Part shown: in pieces, positions 9,390 to 17,336 of the stretch | Position numbering within the stretch: the first letter of the stretch is position 1 | Layout: each line of letters starts with the position of its first letter | From: Mesorhizobium sophorae | GTDB taxonomy: Bacteria; Pseudomonadota; Alphaproteobacteria; Rhizobiales; Rhizobiaceae | Length of the DNA: 64,000 nt | NCBI RefSeq assembly: GCF_002270415.1 | Contig: NZ_NNRI01000001.1 | Location: 62,001-126,000 of the forward strand | Direction of reading: 5' to 3' | Translations under genes and position numbers: made by a program | The notes under the pieces: model-generated | What the model was told of the DNA's origin: nothing | What the model saw: only the letters and a program-made list of their open reading frames with translations | Database searches by the model: none

Positions 9390-9944
9390 ATGTTTCGGAT
9401 CGCGTCTCTTGCGACTTTCAACGCTGCGCTTGCCCTTTTCGCCATGGTGTCAGTGCCGCCATCCCAGGCCGAACCATGTGGCACCGTCCACAAACTGACC
9501 CGCCAGCCGCTGAATGACCAGACTTTCTGGCTGCTCGCTGAACATGAGGGCAAGGCCTTCGTCGACCAGCGCACATGCCTTGTCGCCAGGCTGGACAGGG
9601 TTGATCAGCCGCTCACGCTGAGCGATGCGATGGGGCACTGTGCTACCCTCGGACAAGGCGGTCCGAACGGTGACATGGGCTGGCAGCTTCCGACGATGGC
9701 GGAACTGACGAGCCTCGATTCGGCGGACTGGCCTAGGCAGCACGACGCGTTCGCGGAATACAAGCTGCCGCCGCTCGCGCGCAGCGAAACCGATTATTGG
9801 ACCCGCACTGAATGGCCGGGGGCGGCAGGCTCCTTCGCAGTCGTCACGTTCAGCGCGCGCACGACTGTGGTGCATCCGCTTGAAGCGACCAAGAAGGCCG
9901 GGGTATGGTGCGTCTTCGGGGTGCCGGCCACAGGCGTGGAGTAG
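9390..9944 (+). CDS. Secreted DUF1566/Lcl-like domain protein
   Basis: A 184-aa protein with a Sec signal peptide (about 1-27, ending PSQAEP). The mature part contains GWQLPTMAELTSLDS and YWTRTEWP, the pattern of DUF1566/Lcl C-terminal domains found in secreted proteins with a C-type-lectin-like fold. A strong GAGGAGG lies just before the ATG. It is monocistronic with its own promoter and converges on the toxin operon. The function is not known; a cell-surface or periplasmic binding role is possible. Confidence 0.6.
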   Translation: MFRIASLATFNAALALFAMVSVPPSQAEPCGTVHKLTRQPLNDQTFWLLAEHEGKAFVDQRTCLVARLDRVDQPLTLSDAMGHCATLGQGGPNGDMGWQLPTMAELTSLDSADWPRQHDAFAEYKLPPLARSETDYWTRTEWPGAAGSFAVVTFSARTTVVHPLEATKKAGVWCVFGVPATGVE

Positions 9945-10079
9945 ACACTCTTACGCCAAGTCTCCCTCGGGCAACCAAGTCTCCTTCAGGCATCAGACAA
10001 TCGTCGCTGCGGCGCACGCAACGGGCGCCTGGCGCTCGACACCCAAATCATGACGGGGCCCCAGCTTTCGCGATGCGAT

Positions 10080-10102
10080 GCCTGGCTGCTCAGCAGCCAG
10101 GC
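10080..10102. terminator. Strong hairpin between convergent genes
   Basis: GCCTGGCTGCT and AGCAGCCAGGC form a perfect inverted repeat around one central C, in effect a 9-bp GC-rich stem with a CTCAG loop. It lies between two converging genes and has no T-tract on either side. It could block read-through in both directions or need Rho. Confidence 0.5.
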
Positions 10103-10171
10103 CGTGGGACAGAGCGACCGTCCGGCTTGCGTTCACCGGCGCGGCCATTGTGCCTGCTACGTCCTAGCCGC

Positions 10172-10822
10172 CTACCGCAGATCCAGCTGCAGCAGGCCGC
10201 TATAGTCCTCCGTCGTCAGGAAGAAGCCCTCGTCGATCGCCTTGGCCTTGAAAGCAGAATCGTCGCCCAGGTCCCGGAATTCCGGCTTCAATGTGCCTGA
10301 CGCGTTGAAGTAGCGATCGCGAAAGGCCGCCCGGTCAAGCTCGGCATAGTCTCCGATCTTGCCTGAGACGGTGCAGGATTTCAATTCGCTTTGGTCGGCC
10401 GCCTCCGCAGGAAACGACGTCCTCGCGAAGTCCATCGGCCCGATGTCGGGCGCGATGCCCCTGGGATTTGAGGTGACGCATCGGACGGTCGTATCCCCGC
10501 TTGCGACAGACAGGTCGAAATAGGGCGGATTCAATCCCTTCGCCGCGAGGTAGGCGAAGCTGCGGATGCGGTTGACCGCCTTCAACGCTCCCACGTCTGT
10601 AGTTTCGAGCATGTCATTGCCGATTTTCACCCCGCCGGCGGCGCCGAGCGCAGCCATCTGTTGCTGCAGCCAAGCCGGATCGCGGTGGATCCATGCCAGG
10701 AAATCGAGCGGCACGGCCTGTGGTTCCTTGAGCTGCTTGCTCATGGATTGCGCCGTCGCCGCTGCCGCAAACATGAGCACGGAACCGGCAAGGATCGCCG
10801 TAAGCTTCGGGAGTCGTCGCAT
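10172..10822 (-). CDS. Secreted protein of unknown function, last gene of the toxin operon
   Basis: A 216-aa protein with a clear Sec signal peptide (MRRLPKL then a hydrophobic run to ATAQS). I chose ATG 10822 because GGAG lies 8 bases upstream; an upstream GTG or ATG would add 13 non-signal residues. Two Cys residues in the mature part could form a disulfide. No family was recognised. It lies 32 bases downstream of the RHS-M91 toxin gene, the position usually held by an immunity gene. A periplasmic immunity or accessory protein is therefore possible but unproven. Confidence 0.55.
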   Translation of the reverse strand: MRRLPKLTAILAGSVLMFAAAATAQSMSKQLKEPQAVPLDFLAWIHRDPAWLQQQMAALGAAGGVKIGNDMLETTDVGALKAVNRIRSFAYLAAKGLNPPYFDLSVASGDTTVRCVTSNPRGIAPDIGPMDFARTSFPAEAADQSELKSCTVSGKIGDYAELDRAAFRDRYFNASGTLKPEFRDLGDDSAFKAKAIDEGFFLTTEDYSGLLQLDLR

Positions 10823-10854
10823 GTCAAAGTCTCCATACTTGGTCGCGGTCTCGG

Positions 10855-13800
10855 TTACCAATGGACGCGCGGCTTGATGCCGAGCATGTCGCGCAACTGG
10901 TTCTCCGTTATGTCGTCGGGTCGACGTGTGCCGCCGACACCGATGGTACGTGCTTCCTCGTTGCGGAAAGCATATGACTTGCCATCGAGGCCGACGTAGG
11001 GCGCATCCTTGAACCCCGAATGCTGGCCGGCCATGCGGTGCGTGGCGTGGATTTGCTCATGACCCAGCACGATGCCAGGATCCGCCGGATTGGAGGCAGT
11101 CGTGCCCGAGGACTTGTCGAACTCGACAGACGTGCGCGTGCGCGACGCTGCCGGGTCATAGCCGATGATCACGTCGCCCTTCGTCGTTTCCGGGTTCACC
11201 AACGGATCCTTGTTGCGGGCCGCGGTGACGCCCGGCTCGTTCTGGATCGTCGTGGTTTGTGGGTCGGCAATGACCCGGCGCATCAGCTCACGGCCGTTGT
11301 CGAAGGAGTTGGATCCGACAAAGAAGTTTTTCACGTCCAGCCAGGCCCCATGCAGCCAGCTTTGCGATACTTCGCCAGTCTTGCTGTCGACCCGTGCGGT
11401 CGGATCGATTCGCTGGATGTCCTCTTCGACCTGCCGCCGATAGGCCGCGTCGCCGGCGACGATCTCCTTCAGGCCGGTCGGGTCGACGAAGGCCATCGGA
11501 TTGTTGTTGGCGTAGGCGAAGAGATTGCAGGAGGTCGAATTGCCGGTGCACTTCTCCGGATCGCCGACGTAAAGCGGATCGGGCGAGATGAACCGCCCCA
11601 GCGCCGGATCGTAGTAGCGGGCGCCGTAGTAGTAGAGCCCGGTATCGTCATCGAGATATTTGCCGGTGAAACGATGGTGCGTCTTCTCGCGCGGCAGCTC
11701 CGCGGCGACATCCGTCAGGTGTTGGGCCCAGGCAGGGGCCAGCGTCTCCGGCCCATGTTCGGTGCCGTACGCCCTGTAGAGCATCTGCTCGACGGGAACG
11801 CCGTCGGAGGCGATGACATAGTCGCTGCTCTCAAGATGATCCTTCAAATAGTAGAACCATTTGCCGGTGCCGTGTTCCAGACGAACGAGCTTGTTGGAGG
11901 CGATGTTGACATAGCTCTCCTCGCCTTTCGGACCGATCTCGAACGTGTCGACCGGGTAGAGGTAAAGCTGCTCCGGACCTGATCCGCCGGTCGGGATGAC
12001 CTTCTTATAGAGGCGGCGACCCGTCTGATCGTAGCCGTAGAGCACTTCATTCGTCGCCGTCTGGGCTCGGATCAACCGTCCGTTGATGTCGAACACCGTT
12101 CCGGTCAAGGTCGGCGATTTCGCAAGTTGGGCGAATCCGTCGAAGGAGTAGGGCTTCGATGCGCTGCCGGCCGGGATGAGGCCGGTCACGGCGCCGGCGG
12201 ACGGCGCTATCGGCGCGCCGGGCTCGAGCTCGTCGTTGCGGGCAAAGGTTCCCGCCGCCGAATAGGCGAATTCTGCCTGCTGGCCATAACGGTCGATCCG
12301 CACGAGTTCGTTCTTGAAATTGTAGTGGAACGTTCCCGACCGGTCGACATGTCCATCGGTGCCCGCGCCTTGCGCCAACGCGTCGACGATCTGGGTGATC
12401 GAGCCGTTGGCGTTGAAGGTCATGCTCAAATCCTGCAGCGGTTTGCCGCCGGCCTGCGTAACGATGTGGGTGAGGAACAGGGTGGCTGGGTCGTAGGTCA
12501 TCCGGGTGAATGCGCCGAGACGATAATCGACCCGCTCGATCCGCGATTCGGGATTGTAGGTGATATTCTCGATGATCTTCTGGGGTCCCGAAAAATCGGG
12601 ATGCGTGACCGTCACCGACCGCAGGTTCTTGTCGGGCCCCAGCGCGAATTTTGACGCCAGGCCGCGCGGACCTTCGGACGAATCGATGCGGCCATCCAGC
12701 GTGTGATGGAAATGATCGGCGTATTTCGCGCCGCCGATCTCCACCTCATGGGTGACCATCCGGCCGTTCGCATTGTAGGCGTAGCGCTGGATGGCGTCGA
12801 ACGCCCCGTTGGGATCGTGAATGATCACCTCGGTCGTCTTGTCGAGGGGCAGCGCTATCGGCGCTTCGAACCCGGCCGCGGAGGCGACCTGAACGGCGCG
12901 GTCATAGTGGTATTCGAGGTGAACCACGCCATCGTTCACCTCGGTCAGCTTGCGGTTGAGGAAGTCGTAGGTGAATGTCTGGACCGACGTTTCGCCATTG
13001 CTGCCGACCCGCCCGATCACCGATTGGCGACCGCGCGCATCGTAGAAGGCGTAGCGGTCGCCCATTCCCGGGATCGACTGGAATTCGATGTCGCCGACGG
13101 AGTTGTAGATCAGCCGCCGCGGTGTCGTCTCGCCCGGCAGCCAGATTTCGCTCAGGTAGCCGAAGGAATCGCGCACGAAGCGGGAAATATGGTTCGTGCC
13201 GCTGCCATTGCTGGCAATGGACGCGGTCACGCCGTTCTCGTTTCTCAGCGAATACTCGCTGCTCTTAACGGTGCCGTCGAACTGGTCGTTGTAGGTCGTG
13301 ACCGTGAGCGTGCCCCAGGGTTGGAAGGTCAAGTCGGACACCTTGCCCGACGGATGGGTTTCGCGGACCATCCGGCCGGCTGGGTCATAGGTGTAGGCAT
13401 TGCCGATTTCGTGATCGGGGCGCGGAACGTCGCCAAGATCGAACACCTTCTGCAGGTTCAGGTCGTCGACGCCGCCAAAGCTCTTCACCACAAAGGGCGT
13501 CCAGCGGAAGATCTGCTTTGCGTTGCGGTTGTAGAGTGAGAAGTCACTGACCCGCACTCCGCCCTCGGCGACGTTCTCCAGGTCGGCGACCTTTTCGCTG
13601 CGCGCGTCATAGGCGGCGAGGTCCGCGATGAACTCGCTCTCGCCTTCCGGCGTCTCGGCAGCGCTCGCATAGCGGCGGCGCGCCGTCAGGATGAGCGACG
13701 GCAGCCCATGCTCGCCGATCTTGTAAGTGTAGAAGCGTTCGGCGCCGTCCGCGGCGGTTTCCCGGGTTTTGCGGCCCAGCGCGTCGTAACTGTTCGTCAC

Positions 13801-16800
13801 GACCATTCCGAGCGGCGTCGTTGTCGTCGCCACGGCGCCCTGGCGCGGCCCGTCATAGGTCATTTTCGTCGTCTGATCGAGCTCGGCCGCACCGCCCGAC
13901 GGCTTGGTGTAGCTGAGCGTCACGGTGCCGGTTGGGTCGTAGATCGCCGACTCGGTGATGCCGAGTTCGTCGGCGATCGAAATACTGTTGCCGAAGACAT
14001 CGTAACCCATAGTCTTCGCGAGCTTGCGGCTGGCGTTGCGGAACTGTTCGAGCGCGGGCGGCAGCGCGCCAAGCCCCGACAGGACTTCCAGCGTTCGCGA
14101 GCCCATCCGACCGCCGGAATTTGGCAGGTAGGTGAAACTCTCGCGGCTGAGCAGCCGGGTCCCGGCCAGGATACGCTGCTCGGACGCCGCGTTGACGATG
14201 CCGAGCGCGGCCAGATCGGCGCGCGACTGGGTGTAGTCGGTCTGGGTCGTACGGCTGAAGCCAGGAACCGTCAGGTTCTCCGGGCCCGGAATGTCGCGCA
14301 CCCTGACCGTCTCGGACGCAGGCATGTTGAATTCGTCAAAACCGGCATAGGTCTGGGTCTTGACCGGATCCTTACATTCGGGATCGGCCACGTCCTGCTG
14401 TTCGGCCTCGCCGGCGGAGTCGGTCAGCGTCTCCTTGACCTTCCTGAGATAGGACGAGCCGTCGCCACGCGAAAACGCCTCCCACACCGACGATTCGCAT
14501 TTCAGCATCATGCCGGTCGTCGGCAGCTTCTGGCTGCGCGTAGCGGTCGACAGCGAGTGCAGCGCCGCCGCCGACGGATCGAGCGTCTCGGTTGTCTCCG
14601 CGCTCGCGACGAGCGTCGCCTCCGACTTCACTTCATAGGTCTTGCGGATCTTCAGCTTGCCGGCGAGGTTCAGGTCGGCCGCCCTCTCCGCGAAGGTGTA
14701 ATATTGTTCGCGATCGAGGCTGGAACGCTGCGTGACGCGCTGGCCGGCCGCGTTCTCGTCGCCGTAAGCGACCTTCTCGACCTCCGAGAAGCCGATGAAG
14801 CGGCGATTGATCACGTCATAGAAGGGATTGTGGTAGAAATATTCGTCCGTCTGCACCTGGGCGCGAACCTGGCCGGGTATCCCCTGCGACGTGACGAGCT
14901 GCTTGGCGACGACAACGGGGAAATGCAGGTTGCGTGTCGGCTGGCCGTTGGCGCGGTCGCGCAACATCTCGTCGATCGAGGTCGCATAGCGAATGTCGTG
15001 CCGACGGCCGGAAGCGAAGTCGACGACGGTCAACAGGTTCGCCTTGACGAGTTGCATGGTCGCGGTTCGGTTGAAGTCGATGATGACGACGGGCTTCACC
15101 TCGTCGCCGGACGGTTTCTGGAACACGATGATTTCGGTCTGGCCGTCGCCGTCGATGTCGGCGACGCGCGAGGCGAAGGTCTGTGTCGACGTGCCGAGTT
15201 GAACCCGCAGATTGAGCGCGATGTTGAGCGGATCCTTCAGGTAGGTCCCGTCGCCGAAGCCGAGCCAGATGCGCATCTGGTCGGTGCGCTCGCCCATCGA
15301 CGCGAAATCGATGATGCCGTCGCCATTGGCGTCGATGTACCACATCGTGGCGAGGTTCTCGCCGGGCTGCATGCCGCCAATCTTCGAGAAGGTGCCGTGA
15401 CCGCAGACCGGATCGTTGATCGCGGCGTCGCCAAACAGCAGGGCATTCGGGTCCGTCGAGAAGATGTTGCCCTGGTTTTCGTAGAGGCAGAAGCCCTGGT
15501 CGGCTGGACGGATGACGACGAGATCGGGCAGCCGGTCGCCATTGATGTCGACCATCCGCACGTTGTTGCGGCCGAGTATCTGGCCGTCCTGGCTGTTGAA
15601 TGGGAACGCCTTGGTCAGCGCGCCGAAATTGACGCTGTAACCGCCATCGGGCTGGCGCCGGGTGAGATTGAGAAATATCCGCCATTCGGTGCGGCCATCA
15701 GCGTTGAGGCGCGTCGTGACGATGTCGGACAGGCTGTCCATATTGACGTCGGCGAAGCGGCCGTTGCCGCCCGCGAATGTCGTCGGCGAGATGCCGGGCA
15801 GCGGGATCGAGCGGCCGAGATAAGGGAAGGTCCCATCGGCCTTGCCGTCATAGACGTGCATCAGCCCGTCTTCGATTTCGACGATATCGACGAAGCTGTC
15901 GCCAAGGATGTCGGCAAAAGCGAAGCGATTGTCGGTGAGCCGGGGCGCGATCTGGCGCATCAGTCCGGCCTCCGTCGGACGCGACAGCACGAGTTGGGTG
16001 GTGTCGCCGAAGGCGCTGTTCAGGTCGCCGCTGCCGAGATGCACGGTCGCGCCGTCATCCTTGGTCTGCACGATGTCAACCAGTGCATCCATGTTGAGGT
16101 CGGCCAATTCGAAATTCTGAGGGGGGATGTCGCCGGCGAACGCCATCTTCGGCGCTTCGAACACGACGGGGCGCGACGCCAGTTCGGCGCTTGTCCACGA
16201 CGAATAGCCGAAATTGATGTCCGGGAACTTCAGCGTCGATTGCGCCAGCGCCCCGCCGCCGGTGTCGCCAAACCGGTAGAGCACGCGCAGTTGGTCGAGC
16301 ACATTGACTGACTGCGTGTCGATGAGCGGCGTCAGGTCAGCCTGCGCCTTCGCCAGGCAGTCCGGATGCGCCCTGACGACGAACTTCGAGGTGTCATTGG
16401 TGTCCCGGCCGACATATCCCATGCACCATTGGGCGTAGACGGTGTCCTTGAATTTCGCCGTCACCTTGCCGTAAAGCCGGGCGTTCTCCTGTTTGCTGCC
16501 ATTGGTGTGGCTGACGAGGGTCGATTGCGTCTCGATCAAGTCGAACTGATAGCTGCTCTGACCGCCGGCGAAGCTGGCCTTTGTCAGGTAGCTGCGTCCA
16601 CCGAAACGCTGGTAGTCGTAGCGGACGGCTTCGCGGTTGGCGTTGAGCTGCAGGACCAGCGGCCATTTCGTCACGTAGGGCTTGGCTATGTCGAAATTGC
16701 CCTCCGCCACGGAGGGATCGCCGCTGAAGATCAGCCGCGTTCCGTCGGCGTTGGTCACCTCGAAGCCGGAGGGGATGGTGTTTGTGTGAAGGCCGCCGGA

Positions 16801-17313
16801 CAGGTCGAGCGAAACGACGTCGAACGCGCCGGTGTGATAGAGAATCTTGACGAAATCCTCGGCGTATTCGGGCTTGTATTCCCAGACGCCGTTCTGGTTT
16901 CCGAGAAACACGAGCCGCGTGCCCATGTAGGACAGGCGGGAGAAGAAATCGCCGCCCGGCTTGGTGCCGGGCACGGCGGTGCCGAGATCGTCGTTGACGG
17001 CGATCTCCTGGGTGTTGAACCGCCAGCCGATGCCGAGCCCGTTGCCGGTATCGCCCGCGAACTGGCTGTAGGTGAGGCTCATCTGCGGCCCGAACTGGCC
17101 ACGCGTCGGCAGGGTTGGTAGTGGCAGGCTGAAGTTCGCCGATCCCGTATTGTTGTTCAGCGAGAAGCTGCCTTCCTCCTGCGTGACGGTGCCGCCCGCG
17201 GCGGGCAACTGCACGATCGAGGTCGCTGATTTGTCTTCGGCGCGAGCCGGGGAGCCGAGTACTGCGGCGCCAGCGGTCAGGGCTGCGAGGGCGGTAAGGG
17301 TCTTGGCGAACAT
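10855..17313 (-). CDS. SpvB/TcdB/RHS (TcB-TcC-like) toxin with C-terminal M91-type metalloprotease
   Basis: A 2152-aa exported protein. A signal peptide (1-26) precedes an SpvB-type domain (GSANFSLPLPTLPTRG, GNGLGIGW), FG-GAP/TcdB beta-propeller repeats (DLNMDALVDIV, DINGDRLPDLVV), a TcdB-like middle and many RHS/YD repeats. The RHS core ends in DDTGLYYYGARYYDP, GRFISPDPL and DPTGL. In Tc toxins these parts form the TcB-TcC cocoon that encloses a variable toxin. Here the final 200 residues carry LGHEQIHATHR (HExxH at 2085-2089, bases 11047-11061), then NEEARTIG and a TENQLRDMLG-type tail, matching NleD-like M91 zinc proteases. ATG 17313 has GGAGG upstream. The Sec signal is unusual, because canonical TcB/TcC lack one. 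Confidence 0.88.
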   Translation of the reverse strand: MFAKTLTALAALTAGAAVLGSPARAEDKSATSIVQLPAAGGTVTQEEGSFSLNNNTGSANFSLPLPTLPTRGQFGPQMSLTYSQFAGDTGNGLGIGWRFNTQEIAVNDDLGTAVPGTKPGGDFFSRLSYMGTRLVFLGNQNGVWEYKPEYAEDFVKILYHTGAFDVVSLDLSGGLHTNTIPSGFEVTNADGTRLIFSGDPSVAEGNFDIAKPYVTKWPLVLQLNANREAVRYDYQRFGGRSYLTKASFAGGQSSYQFDLIETQSTLVSHTNGSKQENARLYGKVTAKFKDTVYAQWCMGYVGRDTNDTSKFVVRAHPDCLAKAQADLTPLIDTQSVNVLDQLRVLYRFGDTGGGALAQSTLKFPDINFGYSSWTSAELASRPVVFEAPKMAFAGDIPPQNFELADLNMDALVDIVQTKDDGATVHLGSGDLNSAFGDTTQLVLSRPTEAGLMRQIAPRLTDNRFAFADILGDSFVDIVEIEDGLMHVYDGKADGTFPYLGRSIPLPGISPTTFAGGNGRFADVNMDSLSDIVTTRLNADGRTEWRIFLNLTRRQPDGGYSVNFGALTKAFPFNSQDGQILGRNNVRMVDINGDRLPDLVVIRPADQGFCLYENQGNIFSTDPNALLFGDAAINDPVCGHGTFSKIGGMQPGENLATMWYIDANGDGIIDFASMGERTDQMRIWLGFGDGTYLKDPLNIALNLRVQLGTSTQTFASRVADIDGDGQTEIIVFQKPSGDEVKPVVIIDFNRTATMQLVKANLLTVVDFASGRRHDIRYATSIDEMLRDRANGQPTRNLHFPVVVAKQLVTSQGIPGQVRAQVQTDEYFYHNPFYDVINRRFIGFSEVEKVAYGDENAAGQRVTQRSSLDREQYYTFAERAADLNLAGKLKIRKTYEVKSEATLVASAETTETLDPSAAALHSLSTATRSQKLPTTGMMLKCESSVWEAFSRGDGSSYLRKVKETLTDSAGEAEQQDVADPECKDPVKTQTYAGFDEFNMPASETVRVRDIPGPENLTVPGFSRTTQTDYTQSRADLAALGIVNAASEQRILAGTRLLSRESFTYLPNSGGRMGSRTLEVLSGLGALPPALEQFRNASRKLAKTMGYDVFGNSISIADELGITESAIYDPTGTVTLSYTKPSGGAAELDQTTKMTYDGPRQGAVATTTTPLGMVVTNSYDALGRKTRETAADGAERFYTYKIGEHGLPSLILTARRRYASAAETPEGESEFIADLAAYDARSEKVADLENVAEGGVRVSDFSLYNRNAKQIFRWTPFVVKSFGGVDDLNLQKVFDLGDVPRPDHEIGNAYTYDPAGRMVRETHPSGKVSDLTFQPWGTLTVTTYNDQFDGTVKSSEYSLRNENGVTASIASNGSGTNHISRFVRDSFGYLSEIWLPGETTPRRLIYNSVGDIEFQSIPGMGDRYAFYDARGRQSVIGRVGSNGETSVQTFTYDFLNRKLTEVNDGVVHLEYHYDRAVQVASAAGFEAPIALPLDKTTEVIIHDPNGAFDAIQRYAYNANGRMVTHEVEIGGAKYADHFHHTLDGRIDSSEGPRGLASKFALGPDKNLRSVTVTHPDFSGPQKIIENITYNPESRIERVDYRLGAFTRMTYDPATLFLTHIVTQAGGKPLQDLSMTFNANGSITQIVDALAQGAGTDGHVDRSGTFHYNFKNELVRIDRYGQQAEFAYSAAGTFARNDELEPGAPIAPSAGAVTGLIPAGSASKPYSFDGFAQLAKSPTLTGTVFDINGRLIRAQTATNEVLYGYDQTGRRLYKKVIPTGGSGPEQLYLYPVDTFEIGPKGEESYVNIASNKLVRLEHGTGKWFYYLKDHLESSDYVIASDGVPVEQMLYRAYGTEHGPETLAPAWAQHLTDVAAELPREKTHHRFTGKYLDDDTGLYYYGARYYDPALGRFISPDPLYVGDPEKCTGNSTSCNLFAYANNNPMAFVDPTGLKEIVAGDAAYRRQVEEDIQRIDPTARVDSKTGEVSQSWLHGAWLDVKNFFVGSNSFDNGRELMRRVIADPQTTTIQNEPGVTAARNKDPLVNPETTKGDVIIGYDPAASRTRTSVEFDKSSGTTASNPADPGIVLGHEQIHATHRMAGQHSGFKDAPYVGLDGKSYAFRNEEARTIGVGGTRRPDDITENQLRDMLGIKPRVHW

Positions 17314-17336
17314 GGGACTACCTCCGGGTGCAGGCA

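Noticed and set aside
13708..16311. Long plus-strand open frame (867 codons) opposite the RHS toxin gene
   Set aside because: It is an antisense shadow of a GC-rich repeat gene, with no recognisable domain and Arg/Val/Gly-biased composition.
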